A stretch of DNA of 64,000 nt, from positions 2,046,001-2,110,000 of the forward strand of contig NZ_CP102486.1 of the NCBI RefSeq assembly GCF_026261605.1. The letters are read 5' to 3'. The stretch is from Dechloromonas sp. A34 (GTDB lineage Bacteria > Pseudomonadota > Gammaproteobacteria > Burkholderiales > Rhodocyclaceae). Below are positions 46,067-55,491 of the stretch, piece after piece. A model generated the notes under the pieces. That model was not told where the DNA came from. It saw only the letters and a list, made by a program, of their open reading frames with translations, and searched no databases. The position numbers were made by a program, and so were the translations under genes. How positions within the stretch are numbered: position 1 is the stretch's first letter; each line of letters opens with the position of its first letter.

Positions 46067-46884
46067 TTGAACCTCCAGGCCGCCACTCCGAGTGGCGCAA
46101 TGATCCAGAACACCATGGCGCTGCCGAGCAGCCACGGATTGGCCAGGGTTTCCGGAAAAACCGTGGCCAGGCCGTAGATCCGGCGCACATCCTCGAACCC
46201 GAAAATATTCAGGATGCGGAAAATGTCGGCCGGGTTGAGCATCAGCAGCACCGGGAAGAAATTGAGATTCAGCTTGCCTTCGCTGAGCACCAGCAGGCCA
46301 AGCAGCAGCAGGTCATAGACCAGCACGTAGAAGAACCACAGGGCGATGGCGATGCCGCTCGCCCGCATGCGGTCCTCGGCGAGCACCGAGACCATCACTG
46401 CCAGGCTCAGGAAACACAGGCTCAACAGGAAGGCGCTGAGCACGAAGCCAGCGTAGTGGTACAGCGCGGCGCTGCCCAGTTGGGAGACGAGCAGCAGCCC
46501 GGCCAGGCCGAAGCCGCCGACGGTGGCGACGCCGAGCGCGCCGGCCAGGCCGGTGAACTTGCCGAGCAGCACTTCGAAGCGGGTGATCGGCATCGACAGC
46601 AGCAGGTCCAGCGAGCCGCGCTCGCGCTCGGCGACGATGGCGTCGTAGCCGAGGATCAGGGCGATCAGCGGCACCAGGTAGATGACCAGGCTGACCAGGC
46701 TGGCGATGGTGACATCGATGTTGCGCCAGCCGACCGCCCCCTGCTGGGCGGCACCGAAATAGGCGATGACCAGTGCGAAGACGGTAAACACCAGGGCGAC
46801 GGCCAGCACCCAGCGATTGCGCAGGCGGTCGCGGAATTCCTTGCCGGCGATGACACCGATCTGGCCGAACTCGATACTGCTCAT
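46063..46884 (-). CDS. nosY: NosY ABC transporter permease
   Basis: 273 residues. Integral membrane partner of NosF; six hydrophobic segments are visible (WVLAVALVFTVFALVIAYFG, VSLVIYLVPLIALILGYDAI, GLAGLLLVSQLGSAALYHYA, VLSAFLLSLCFLSLAVMVSV, LWFFYVLVYDLLLLGLLVL, SAMVFWIIAPLGVAAWRF). ERERGSLDLLLSMPITR is the coupling region with the ATPase. The 4-base overlaps with nosF and nosL support one transcript. Confidence 0.93.
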   Translation of the reverse strand: MSSIEFGQIGVIAGKEFRDRLRNRWVLAVALVFTVFALVIAYFGAAQQGAVGWRNIDVTIASLVSLVIYLVPLIALILGYDAIVAERERGSLDLLLSMPITRFEVLLGKFTGLAGALGVATVGGFGLAGLLLVSQLGSAALYHYAGFVLSAFLLSLCFLSLAVMVSVLAEDRMRASGIAIALWFFYVLVYDLLLLGLLVLSEGKLNLNFFPVLLMLNPADIFRILNIFGFEDVRRIYGLATVFPETLANPWLLGSAMVFWIIAPLGVAAWRFK

Positions 46885-47801
46885 CGCATTTCCTCCGCGT
46901 AGCCCAGGAAGATGTCTTCCAGTGAGGGTTCATGCACGTCGATGTCGGTGAGAACCGGGCCGAGCCCGGCCAGCGCCGTCAGCACGGCCATTTTGGACTG
47001 GCGCGGGCAGGTGAAACGGGTGCTGCCGGCCTCGGCTTTAAGCGCCCCGATCCCCAGTGTGGCGAGGGTCTGGCGCAGGGCTGCTTCTCCTTCGGGGCGG
47101 AAACTGACGCGCAGGGTCAGCGGCAGATCCTGGCCTTCGCGCAGCGCCTGCACCGTGCCCAGGGCCTGGATGCGGCCGTTGCGCATCAGCGCCAGGCGGT
47201 CGACCCGTTGCTGGATCTCGGCCAGGATGTGCGAGGTCAGCACCACGGTGACGCCGCCCTGGCGCAGGTCGGCGAGGATGCGGTAGAACTCCAGGATGCC
47301 CTGCGGGTCGAGGCCGTTGGTCGGCTCGTCGAGAAAGAGCAGGCGCGGCGAGCCGAGCAGGGCCTGGGCGAAGCCGAGACGCTGGCGCATGCCCTTCGAA
47401 TAGTTGCGGACGCGCTGGCCGGCGGCGTCGGCCAGCCCGACCTGGGCGAGCAGGGCGGGGCAAGTGGCGCGCTCGGCGCCCTTGAGGCGGGCGAAGAAGT
47501 GCAGGGTTTCGAGTCCGGTCAGGTTGTCGTAGAGTGCCAGGCTCTCGGGCAGGTAGCCGATGCTGCGCCGCACCTGGCGGAAGGCTTCGCCGCGCACGGC
47601 CTGGCCGCCGATGCGGATCTCGCCGGAAGTGGCCGGCAGCAGGCCGAGCATCATTTTGAACAGCGTCGTCTTGCCGGCGCCGTTGTGGCCGATCAGGCCG
47701 AACAGTTCGCCGGCGGCAATCTCGAGGTCTACGCCGTCCACGGCCTCGATCGCGCCGTAACGCTTGTGCACACCGCGGATTTCAATAAGCTGGTCGGTCA
47801 A
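46881..47801 (-). CDS. nosF: NosF ABC transporter ATPase
   Basis: 306 residues. Walker A GHNGAGKTTLFKMMLGLL, signature YSKGMRQRLGFAQALLGSPR, Walker B LLFLDEPTNGLDP, switch His in VVLTSHILAEIQQRV, plus a C-terminal regulatory region of about 85 residues. With NosY and NosD it forms the complex that energises Cu/S-cluster assembly of NosZ. Its start lies within the nosD 3' end (20-base overlap) and its stop overlaps nosY. Confidence 0.94.
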   Translation of the reverse strand: MTDQLIEIRGVHKRYGAIEAVDGVDLEIAAGELFGLIGHNGAGKTTLFKMMLGLLPATSGEIRIGGQAVRGEAFRQVRRSIGYLPESLALYDNLTGLETLHFFARLKGAERATCPALLAQVGLADAAGQRVRNYSKGMRQRLGFAQALLGSPRLLFLDEPTNGLDPQGILEFYRILADLRQGGVTVVLTSHILAEIQQRVDRLALMRNGRIQALGTVQALREGQDLPLTLRVSFRPEGEAALRQTLATLGIGALKAEAGSTRFTCPRQSKMAVLTALAGLGPVLTDIDVHEPSLEDIFLGYAEEMR

Positions 47802-49035
47802 GCCACTGGCTCCAGTCGGGGTTGGCAGGTTGCATGCGCGGCTGGCGGTCCACGATGCTCGGGCTGCGCAGCAGTGGGAACTGGCGGGCGATCAGGCGCA
47901 GGCTGTGCACCGCCGGGCTGTTCAAGAGCAGTTTGACCAGCGGGAATTTCCAGGTCAGCCGGTCGACCAGGTCGTTGGCCTCGTAGGGCACGTCGCCGGT
48001 ACCGTCACCGTTGCCGTCCCAGCCGGCGTAGTTGCTCCAGTAATTGCCCTGTTTCTTGCCCCAGGGCTCGTCGCGGCTGGCGACATAGCGCACCTGCTCG
48101 CGGTTCTGGATGAAATCGTTGCCATCGACCTCGTTGTGGATGGCGCCGGCCGAGACATGGGCGCCGACGTGGTTGCCGATGATGCGGTTGCCCTTGAGCA
48201 CGTTGTACTCGGCGTCGTAGATGAAGAAGCCGCGGCCGTTGCCGGCCACCACGTTGTTCTCGATCACCGAATCGACGATGGTGCGCAGCATGATGCCGTG
48301 GTCGGCATTGTCCCAGGCCCGGTTGTTGCGCACCGTCTGGCGGCGGACTTCCATGAGTGCCAGGCCGCCGCGGTTGTGGTAGCTCTCGTTGTCTTCCCAC
48401 AGGTTGTCGTTGGAATTCATGTAGTGGCTGCCGTAGCGCAGGTCGTGCATGGTGTTGCCGCGAAACACCGCGTGATGGGAGACATCGACGTAGATGCCGT
48501 CGCGGGCGTAGCTGATGTGGTTGCCGATAATGCGGGCGCCGGTCGTGTTGTAGAGCTGGATGCCGTTGCCTCGCCGGGCCGACGACAGGTCGCGCTTGCC
48601 GGTGATCCGGTTGCCGCTGACCTCGGGGTCATTGAGCTTTTCGAGCCAGATGCCGAACAGGTTGTAGACCAGCACGTTGTTGCGCACGGCAATGCGGTGC
48701 GACCCCGGCTCGACGTAGATGCCGGCATTCTGGGCGGTGAGGTCGGCGCCGCTGTCGCGGATGATGAAGCCTTCGATGAGCACATCGACTGATTTGACCC
48801 GGATGACGTCGCCGCGTTCGCCTCCGGATATCGTCGGGCGGTCGATGCCGACCAGGCGCAACGGCTTGTCGATGAGCAGATGCTCTTCATAATGGCCGCG
48901 CGCCACCTTGACCGTATCGCCGGCTTTCGCCGCCTGGATGGCGGCGGCGATCGACGCGCCGGGCGCGACTTGCCATTCGGCGGCGATCAGCGGCCCGCCG
49001 GCAAGAACAAGAAGCACGGCGGCGAGGCGCTTCAT
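47782..49035 (-). CDS. nosD: NosD periplasmic maturation protein
   Basis: 417 residues. Signal peptide (MKRLAAVLLVLAGGPLIAA) and a right-handed parallel beta-helix with many N-x-[VI] rungs (VRNNVLVYNLFGIWLEK, ISYARDGIYVDVSHHAVF, NDNLWEDNESYHNRGGLALM). C-terminal NYWSNYAGWDGNGDGTGDVP is typical of NosD. It recruits copper chaperone NosL and couples to NosFY. Start ATG 49033-49035, 13 bases after the nosR stop. Confidence 0.94.
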   Translation of the reverse strand: MKRLAAVLLVLAGGPLIAAEWQVAPGASIAAAIQAAKAGDTVKVARGHYEEHLLIDKPLRLVGIDRPTISGGERGDVIRVKSVDVLIEGFIIRDSGADLTAQNAGIYVEPGSHRIAVRNNVLVYNLFGIWLEKLNDPEVSGNRITGKRDLSSARRGNGIQLYNTTGARIIGNHISYARDGIYVDVSHHAVFRGNTMHDLRYGSHYMNSNDNLWEDNESYHNRGGLALMEVRRQTVRNNRAWDNADHGIMLRTIVDSVIENNVVAGNGRGFFIYDAEYNVLKGNRIIGNHVGAHVSAGAIHNEVDGNDFIQNREQVRYVASRDEPWGKKQGNYWSNYAGWDGNGDGTGDVPYEANDLVDRLTWKFPLVKLLLNSPAVHSLRLIARQFPLLRSPSIVDRQPRMQPANPDWSQWLDRPAY

Positions 49036-49048
49036 CGGCGCGGCCCGC

Positions 49049-51184
49049 TCACGGCACCGCCTTGATCGGGATGTAGTAACCATCGTCCCCGATCGGCGTC
49101 AGTTCCAGACCGCTCTTGGTCCGCCGCCGGCGTTCCTGAGAGAGCGGCGGGCAGGTGTGGGCGTCGTAGTAGAGGATCTGGCATTCCAGGCAGAGCAGGC
49201 ATTCGCGCTGGTCGATGCGGCCGTCGTCGGCGATGGCCAGCGAGCCGCAACCCTTCTGGCAGGCGTGGCAGGTGGTGCACTCGTCCTTGCGCTTCAACTT
49301 GATGAACCGGAAGGTGGTCGGGATCGCCAGACCGGCGCCGAGCGGGCACAGGTACTTGCAGAAGGGGCGTTCGACGAACAATCCGAGGACGAACAGCGCG
49401 ACCCAGTAGGCGACGAAGGGCCAGGCACGATTCCAGACCCCGCCGACCAGGAAGGTCGATTTGAAGGGTTCGACCTCGGCCATCTTCTCGGCCAGGCCGA
49501 TATCGTAGAACGAGACCCCGACGAGCAGCGCGAAGATGCCGTATTTGAGCCAGCGCAGCCGGTTGTGCCAGGGCATCGGCAGATGGAACTGGAAGCGCTT
49601 CAAGCCCAGCGCGCCGGCGATCTTGAAGGACAGTTCGGACAGCGAGCCATAGGGGCAGAGCCAGCCGCAGAACAGGCCGCGGCCCCAGATGAAGATCGTG
49701 GCGGCGATGAACAGCCAGAAAATGAAGATCAGCGGGTCGGACAGGAAGAGTTCCCAGCGCCACTGATAGACCAGCGAATGCATCCAGGTCATGACATGGG
49801 TGATGCTCGGCTGGGCCAGGGCGAAGAAGCCGACGAAGCCGATGGAGATCGTCCACACGAAATACTTGGGAATCGACACCCAGCGCTTGTCCTTGCGCGA
49901 GGCCATGCGCACCAGCCGGTCGCGCATCGCGTAGAGGCCGGCGGTGGCGGCCAGCAGCAATACGAAGAGGGCGATGACCAGCGGCTTGCCCTGCCATACG
50001 CGGAGCCAGGTCGGATCGGGGCGCAGCACGGTCGGCCGACCGCCTTCCAGGTAGCGCTCGGGAAGCCAGTATTCGCGCTCGAAATTGGCGAAGGTCTTGC
50101 TGCCGGTGTCGCGGTCTACCTTGTTGGCGAGGAAGACCAGGCTCCACGGGTAGGCGGCGCTGAAGTTGCCGCCGCGCAGGATGAAGATGGCGGATTCCTT
50201 GTAGGACGGCGCCCCGGCGGCGGCAATGCCGTAGAGATTCTGGTAGTCGGTGTCGCGGAAGGTATGGCTGTCGAGGTCCTGAGCGACCTGGATGCGGTCG
50301 TAGATGCCGCCGCGCACGAAGCCGGAGCCCTTGAAAGACGCCGTGCCGTTGGCGACGATGAAGATCGCGTGTTCGTCCGCCTTCAGTTCGCCCATCAGGC
50401 GCTTCCAGCCTGGTTCGCCGAGTATGCTGCGGCCGACGAGGGGGGCATTCAGGTAGCCGAAATAAAGGTCGATGTAAGGCTGTCCGCTGCCGGTGATTCC
50501 GAGTTCTTCGGGCTGCACGATCAGATGCTGGACGCTGCCTTCGTCGACCAGGGTCTTCCAGTCGAGGCTGGCGCTCTGGGCGGTGAAGCGGGCCGCCGGC
50601 TTGGGCACCGACTTGACGATGCCGAGCTGCTTGGCGATGGCGTAGGCGCTGCGCATCACGACCTGGTTCTCGGCGATCACGGTGACCGTGGCGCCGCTGA
50701 TCGCATTCAGGCCGATGCGGTCGTCGCCGGCCGAGGACTTGCCAATTTCCACCTTGGCCCCGGCGAACTTGCCAACGTACTGGGCGATGAACTTGTCGAG
50801 TTCGCGTTCCGGGATGCCGACCAGCAGGATCGGTTCGCTGTGCTTCAAAATGCGCACGCCGCTGATGATGCCCTGCGGATACATGCCGATCAGCGTGATC
50901 ACCGGCTTGCCTGAATAGGCGGGGATGTCGACGATGTCGGTGGACAGGAAGACATAGCCGATGACCTGGCGTTGCGCGCCACTGCCGCGGTAGGCCTCGA
51001 CGTAGCTTGGCCGGCCCTTGCGTACGGAAAAGCCGTCGGCGCCGGGCATCACCTCACGGCATGGGGCATAGGCACAGAGGTCGGGATCGGTGAACAGCTG
51101 CGCTGGCAGCGGCGCGTCGTAGGAACTGCCGTAGCAGAGCGCAGACCACAGCAGGGCGAGCAGCAGGAAACGTAATTGCTTCAT
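49049..51184 (-). CDS. nosR: NosR, membrane iron-sulfur flavoprotein
   Basis: 711 residues. Signal/anchor (MKQLRFLLLALLWSALCYG), periplasmic FMN-binding domain with covalent FMN site SGATVTV, several membrane helices, cytoplasmic CP motifs CGWLCPYGSLSELSF and CKYLCPLGAGL, and two C-terminal [4Fe-4S] clusters (CTTCHACQKGCGS, CLLCLECQILYYDAHTCP). It is required for nosZ expression and electron delivery. Order here is nosZ then nosR, 154 bases apart. RBS is weak. Confidence 0.95.
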   Translation of the reverse strand: MKQLRFLLLALLWSALCYGSSYDAPLPAQLFTDPDLCAYAPCREVMPGADGFSVRKGRPSYVEAYRGSGAQRQVIGYVFLSTDIVDIPAYSGKPVITLIGMYPQGIISGVRILKHSEPILLVGIPERELDKFIAQYVGKFAGAKVEIGKSSAGDDRIGLNAISGATVTVIAENQVVMRSAYAIAKQLGIVKSVPKPAARFTAQSASLDWKTLVDEGSVQHLIVQPEELGITGSGQPYIDLYFGYLNAPLVGRSILGEPGWKRLMGELKADEHAIFIVANGTASFKGSGFVRGGIYDRIQVAQDLDSHTFRDTDYQNLYGIAAAGAPSYKESAIFILRGGNFSAAYPWSLVFLANKVDRDTGSKTFANFEREYWLPERYLEGGRPTVLRPDPTWLRVWQGKPLVIALFVLLLAATAGLYAMRDRLVRMASRKDKRWVSIPKYFVWTISIGFVGFFALAQPSITHVMTWMHSLVYQWRWELFLSDPLIFIFWLFIAATIFIWGRGLFCGWLCPYGSLSELSFKIAGALGLKRFQFHLPMPWHNRLRWLKYGIFALLVGVSFYDIGLAEKMAEVEPFKSTFLVGGVWNRAWPFVAYWVALFVLGLFVERPFCKYLCPLGAGLAIPTTFRFIKLKRKDECTTCHACQKGCGSLAIADDGRIDQRECLLCLECQILYYDAHTCPPLSQERRRRTKSGLELTPIGDDGYYIPIKAVP

Positions 51185-51220
51185 GTTGATTGTTGCAAGG
51201 CGTAGGGGGCGCCCGTGCCA

Positions 51221-51309
51221 CGGCTCCTGCCGCGACGAGCGGGCAGGATGGCGATGGATGGGCGGTGCCGCCGAAAACCCGGCTCCTGCCGACGGGTAGC
51301 GGCAGGAGC
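51221..51309 (-). terminator. GC-rich hairpin and repeat between nosZ and nosR
   Basis: The 10-bp stem GCTCCTGCCG (51282-51291) / CGGCAGGAGC (51300-51309) with an 8-base loop lies 30-57 bases after the nosZ stop, without a T tract. CGGCTCCTGCCG is repeated at 51221-51232 and 51280-51291. It probably stabilises nosZ mRNA or partly terminates, giving less nosR than nosZ. Confidence 0.5.
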
Positions 51310-51338
51310 ACGGTTCATGGACGGCGCCCGGGCATTAC

Positions 51339-53270
51339 TCAGCCCTCGACGATCATGCGGCCGCGCATTTCGAGGTGCAGGGCATGGCAGAAGTGCGTGC
51401 AGTAGTACCAGAAGACGCCGGGGCGCTCGACCTTGAAGGTCACCGACTTGGTTTCCTGGGGGCCGACGATCATGTTGATGTCGTGGCTCTCGATAGCGAA
51501 GCCGTGGTGCAGGTCCTCGACCTTGTCGTGGTTGGTCAGCACGACAGTAACCTCGTCGCCCTTCTTGAGGACGAATTCCGATGGTGTGAAGGTCGGCGCC
51601 ACCGACATGATGCGCACCGTCACCTTGTTGCCGTTGCGCTTGACGCCGGTATCGTCGAAACCCTTGACGTGGATCGGCGAGTCTTCAAGGGTGTAGATCT
51701 GCTTGGTCTTGATGATGTCGCGGCGGACGATGATCGCGTCATGGGGTTCGGGATGGGCCGTGTGGTCCGCCAACAGAACCATCTTGTCGCCGCTGATATC
51801 GATCAGTTGCTCGGTCTCGACGTGCAGCGGGCCAACCGGCAGGAAGCGGTCCTTCGAGAACTTGTTACCGGACATGAAGTACTTGCCGTCGGCTTCCTTG
51901 GTTTCGCCCATCGAGGCGTAGCTGTGGCCCGGTTGGTAGTGGACGTCAATCCGGTCGAGCACGACCTTGGCCTGCTTGTCGCCCTTGTACTGGGCGATGG
52001 CAGCGGCGACGTTCCATTTCACGACCTGGCTGTCGAGGAACAGCGAGGTGTAGGCATTGCCCTTGTTGTCGAAGCCGGTATGCAAGGGGCCGAGGCCGAT
52101 TTCCGGCTCGCCGACGACGCATTCCATGGCTTCCTTGACCTCGCCGTCGAACCACTTGAGCACCAGGGCGTGTTCGATCACGGTGGCGGTCGGCGAGAGC
52201 TTCCCGGCGCAGACGTAGTACTTGCCATCCGGCGAGATATTGACCCCGTGCGGGTTCTTGGGCACCGGCACGTAGCAGGTCAGGGCGGTCTTAGGGTCCT
52301 TGTTGGCTTCCCGCCTGCCATCGACCACCGGTACCTTGGAATCGCCAATGGTGAAGCTCTTGCCGGCTTTGATCGCGGCTTCGATGCGTTCGACGTTGAA
52401 GAAGATGCAGGCATCCTTTTCGGACGACATCATGTCGGCGAAGACCTGACCGTCCTCGGTGTTGTAGCTGTTCAGGGCGGCCAGCTTGCCGTCGTATGAG
52501 GTGGCGCAGAGGTCCATGTTGCCGCTGATCCGGACCTGCCAGCGGACCTCCATGCTTTCGGCGTCGACGCAGGTCAGCAGGCAGCCGTAGCCGGCAGCGT
52601 CCTTCCAGTTTTTTGGCGTGTTGGGCAGCGGCACGTGGAATTCGGCGCCGCAGAAAACGCGGGTGGTGTGGTTGATGGCGGCATCGACCGGATCGCGCTT
52701 GTCCGAGAAAATGCCGTGGAAGCCCTGGACATTGGGGATCTCGGTGATCTTGTCGGTTTCCAGGTAATCGCCACGGATGCGGGCCAGGCGGTTGTTGATC
52801 TTGTCGTTGACCCAGAAATACTTGCCGTCGTAGGTGCCGTCCTTGTACGAGCCATGGACGTGGTGGGTGTCGCCGGTGCGGTACTTGATGCTGCCGTCCG
52901 CCTTGGTGCCGAGAATCTTCTTCGATTCATTGGTGATGCCCCAGCCCGACATCGGATCGATGTTGAAGACCGGGATGCGTTTGAGCGTACGGCCGGAAGG
53001 CACGCCGATGATGCGCATTTCGCCCGAGTGGCCGCCACTCGACATCAGGTAGTAGTCGTCGAGCTGGCCGGGGGCTATTTCGACCTTGGAGTGGCTTGCA
53101 GCTGCGGCCGGCTGGGCTGGTGCCGGAGCAGCAGGGGCCGGGGCCTGCTCGGCCTTGTTGCAGCCGGCCAGACCGAGGCCGACGCCGGCAATGCCGGCGG
53201 CGCCAGCGGTATTGAGGAACTTGCGCCGTCCGTTGTCTAACGGCGTTTTGGTTTTTTGATCTTCAGACAT
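51339..53270 (-). CDS. nosZ: Nitrous oxide reductase, Tat-exported (clade I type)
   Basis: 643 residues; reduces N2O to N2 in the periplasm. Twin-arginine signal NGRRKFLNTAGAAG followed by an Ala/Pro-rich linker. N-terminal seven-bladed propeller with CuZ ligands (GDTHHVHGSYKDG, EFHVPLP, PHGVNISPDGKY) and C-terminal cupredoxin domain with CuA ligands in FWYYCTHFCHALHLEMRGRM. The Tat signal and nosR neighbour fit clade I; clade II enzymes use Sec. An FNR-like box is 113-126 bases upstream. Confidence 0.97.
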   Translation of the reverse strand: MSEDQKTKTPLDNGRRKFLNTAGAAGIAGVGLGLAGCNKAEQAPAPAAPAPAQPAAAASHSKVEIAPGQLDDYYLMSSGGHSGEMRIIGVPSGRTLKRIPVFNIDPMSGWGITNESKKILGTKADGSIKYRTGDTHHVHGSYKDGTYDGKYFWVNDKINNRLARIRGDYLETDKITEIPNVQGFHGIFSDKRDPVDAAINHTTRVFCGAEFHVPLPNTPKNWKDAAGYGCLLTCVDAESMEVRWQVRISGNMDLCATSYDGKLAALNSYNTEDGQVFADMMSSEKDACIFFNVERIEAAIKAGKSFTIGDSKVPVVDGRREANKDPKTALTCYVPVPKNPHGVNISPDGKYYVCAGKLSPTATVIEHALVLKWFDGEVKEAMECVVGEPEIGLGPLHTGFDNKGNAYTSLFLDSQVVKWNVAAAIAQYKGDKQAKVVLDRIDVHYQPGHSYASMGETKEADGKYFMSGNKFSKDRFLPVGPLHVETEQLIDISGDKMVLLADHTAHPEPHDAIIVRRDIIKTKQIYTLEDSPIHVKGFDDTGVKRNGNKVTVRIMSVAPTFTPSEFVLKKGDEVTVVLTNHDKVEDLHHGFAIESHDINMIVGPQETKSVTFKVERPGVFWYYCTHFCHALHLEMRGRMIVEG

Positions 53271-53382
53271 GCAGAACTCCCGGGTGGATTCATCACTCCT
53301 CCGATGATCCGCCGCGGGGCGGCCGCTGTATGTCGGATAACACTCACAAGGCGCTGCCGATTTCTTGATTCGATACGATTCT

Positions 53383-53396
53383 TCGATCTAGATCAA
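53383..53396 (-). promoter_or_regulatory. FNR/DNR-type binding site upstream of nosZ
   Basis: TTGATCTAGATCGA (minus strand) fits the FNR/DNR/NnrR consensus TTGAT-N4-ATCAA with one mismatch and is nearly palindromic. Its centre is about 119 bases upstream of the nosZ start; an activator at -41.5 would leave a leader of roughly 77 bases. It lies in the short gap after the NarL-like regulator gene. Confidence 0.6.
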
Positions 53397-53406
53397 AAAG
53401 CCTCGC

Positions 53407-54048
53407 TCAGAGCGTGGTCAGGCCGTGTTGCAGGGCGAACTTGACGAGCCCCGGCAGATCGCCGATGCCGAGCTTCTGCATCATCCGGCTGCGATAGGTG
53501 TCAACCGTCTTCGGCGAGATATTGAGCTGGCGGGCGATGTCGATGCCCGAACGGCCTTCGACCAGCAGTTGCAGGATTTCCCGCTCGCGCTGGCTCAACG
53601 ATTCGAGCGGGCTTTCGTCGGCGCGTTTGCGCACGTAGTCGTCCACCACCGACTCGGTGATCTTCTGGCTCAGGTAGCGCCGGCCGCTGTGTACCGTCCG
53701 CACGGCGTCGACCACCTCGCTGCCTGCCGATTCCTTGCGCAGATAGCCCAGCACACCGGCCTGCAGCGCGCGAAAGACGTGCTCGACGGTGGAGTGCATC
53801 GAGAGCATGACGACCTTGCAGGATTCATCCTTCTCGAGAATCTGCACGGTGGCATCGGCGCCATTGAGCAGCGGCATGGCGAGATCCATGATCACCACGT
53901 CCGGCTTCAGTTGCAGGGCGGCATCGACCGCGGCGCGGCCGTCGGCCACCTCGCCGACGACGCGGATGTCGGGCTGGGTTTCCAGCAACAGGCGCAGGCC
54001 GTCGCGCACCACGGCGTGATCGTCGGCAATCAGAACGTTGATCGTCAT
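53407..54048 (-). CDS. NarL/LuxR-type response regulator
   Basis: 213 residues. Receiver (1-120) with acidic pair IADDHAVVRDGLRLLLE, phosphoacceptor Asp in VVIMDLAMPLLNG and Lys in YLRKE; C-terminal LuxR helix-turn-helix LSQREREILQLLVEGRSGI, ISPKTVDTYRSRMMQKLGI. The start overlaps the partner kinase stop (ATGA). It lies just upstream of nosZ, so nitrate/nitrite or energy-state control of nos is a reasonable guess, not shown. Confidence 0.92.
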   Translation of the reverse strand: MTINVLIADDHAVVRDGLRLLLETQPDIRVVGEVADGRAAVDAALQLKPDVVIMDLAMPLLNGADATVQILEKDESCKVVMLSMHSTVEHVFRALQAGVLGYLRKESAGSEVVDAVRTVHSGRRYLSQKITESVVDDYVRKRADESPLESLSQREREILQLLVEGRSGIDIARQLNISPKTVDTYRSRMMQKLGIGDLPGLVKFALQHGLTTL

Positions 54049-55190
54049 GTAGTCTCCCAGTGTCCATCGGCAACGGTCACGACGACCGTCGTGCCCTGCT
54101 CGTCGCCGCGCGCGATGCGCAGTTCGGCGGCGATCGAACGAGCCCGTTCGGCCATGATCGCCAGGCCCCAACCGCCAGCGGCCGGCACCAGGTTCGGCGT
54201 CGCCTCGCTGATCCCGACACCATTGTCACCGATCCGGAGTTCGATTCCAGCCTTCGTCCGCTCCAGGCAGATGCTGACCTCGCTCGCCCCGGCATGCTTG
54301 GCGACGTTGATCAGGGCTTCCTGGGCAATGCGGAACAAGGACATTTCGACCTGGCTGCGCAGCCGGGGAAAGGTTTCGCTGGCGACGCATTTGACGGTGA
54401 TGCCAGTGCGCCCGGAAAACTCCTCGCCATGCCAGCGCAGCGCGGTAGTCAGGCCGTATTGCTCGAGCAGCGCCGGATGCAATTCCTCCATGACGCCGCG
54501 TACCGCCTCTGTCGTCAGTTCGACCAGGGCCAGTGCGTCGTCGATGCGCTTCCGTGCCGCGTCCATCGCTTCCGGCGGCAACTGCTTGGCGAGCAAGGCC
54601 AGGTTCAGGTTGAGACTCATGTTCAATGCCGACAAATTCTGTCCGATGCGGTCATGCAACTCCGTGGCCAGGGCCTTGCGCTCAGCTTCCCTGACCTCGA
54701 CCAGCTGCTGGGTCAGGGCCTGGAGGCGCTGTGTGGTGGCGATGATCGTCGCCTCGGCCGCCTTGCGTTCGGCGACCTCGCTCTCCAGTTTGCGGTTGGC
54801 CGCCACCCAGGCTGCGGTCCGCTCGCGGACCTGTCTTTCGAGCTCGCGGCTGTTTTCGCGGCGGCCGGCCTCGAGCGTGCGGCGGACCCATTCCAGGCCG
54901 ACAGCGACCCAGATCAGCACCGAGAACAGCAGGCGATTGGCCTGCCCGAGCCAGGCCACGCCGTCGTCCGGATAGATCAGCAATTTGAACCCGGCCAATA
55001 CCGGCCCGAGCACGGCAATGGCGAGCAGGCTGCGGGTGGATGCTTCGACGCCGATGGCGACCAGGGCGAGCAGCAGGTAGAGGAAGGGCACGGCCAGACC
55101 GAGCGGTGTGTTGAGGTCGATGGCGAAGATCGCCGCCATCGCCGCCACGATCGCGAGCTTGGTGATAACGGGGCGTTGTTGCAGAGGCAT
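54045..55190 (-). CDS. NarX/DegS-type sensor histidine kinase
   Basis: 381 residues. N-terminal membrane region of about five segments (LAIVAAMAAIFAIDLN, AVPFLYLLLALVAIGV, LAIAVLGPVLAGFKLLI, LLFSVLIWVAVGLEWV), coiled coil, then HisKA_3 domain with phospho-His in ATELHDRIGQNLSALNMSL, N box EALINVAKHAGAS and G box GDNGVGIS plus GGWGLAIMAERA. It lacks a periplasmic P-box sensor, so the signal is unclear. Paired with the downstream NarL-type regulator. Confidence 0.9.
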   Translation of the reverse strand: MPLQQRPVITKLAIVAAMAAIFAIDLNTPLGLAVPFLYLLLALVAIGVEASTRSLLAIAVLGPVLAGFKLLIYPDDGVAWLGQANRLLFSVLIWVAVGLEWVRRTLEAGRRENSRELERQVRERTAAWVAANRKLESEVAERKAAEATIIATTQRLQALTQQLVEVREAERKALATELHDRIGQNLSALNMSLNLNLALLAKQLPPEAMDAARKRIDDALALVELTTEAVRGVMEELHPALLEQYGLTTALRWHGEEFSGRTGITVKCVASETFPRLRSQVEMSLFRIAQEALINVAKHAGASEVSICLERTKAGIELRIGDNGVGISEATPNLVPAAGGWGLAIMAERARSIAAELRIARGDEQGTTVVVTVADGHWETT

Positions 55191-55491
55191 GGGGTTCGGC
55201 GGGGCAGGGGGAGAGGTGGTTTGGTTCGGCCTGGCGGGGTAGCGCGCAGCCGCAGTCTATTCGTCCCGGGTAGGACGCCCGGAGGCGTGGCAAAGTTGCC
55301 GGGGCCGCCATGATAGCCGTCCGCGGCGCTCCTGATTTGACCGCGTCGGGCGCGAGATGACTCAGCTGCTCACCTGGTTTCTGGCCATTTTTTCAGGGCG
55401 GCCCAGGGCGGTCGCTTCGTGCGGAAGCGAACATACTGGAGTGATTTGAAGCCCTATGGTGGCACTCGTCGACTTTCAACGAGGTGCAATC

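Noticed and set aside
51185..51338. Possible small gene between nosR and nosZ
   Set aside because: No plausible start with ribosome site; the DNA is occupied by the GC-rich repeat and hairpin.
53425..54975. Plus-strand frame of 516 residues opposite the NarXL-like pair
   Set aside because: Antisense shadow of two conserved regulators; no family features.
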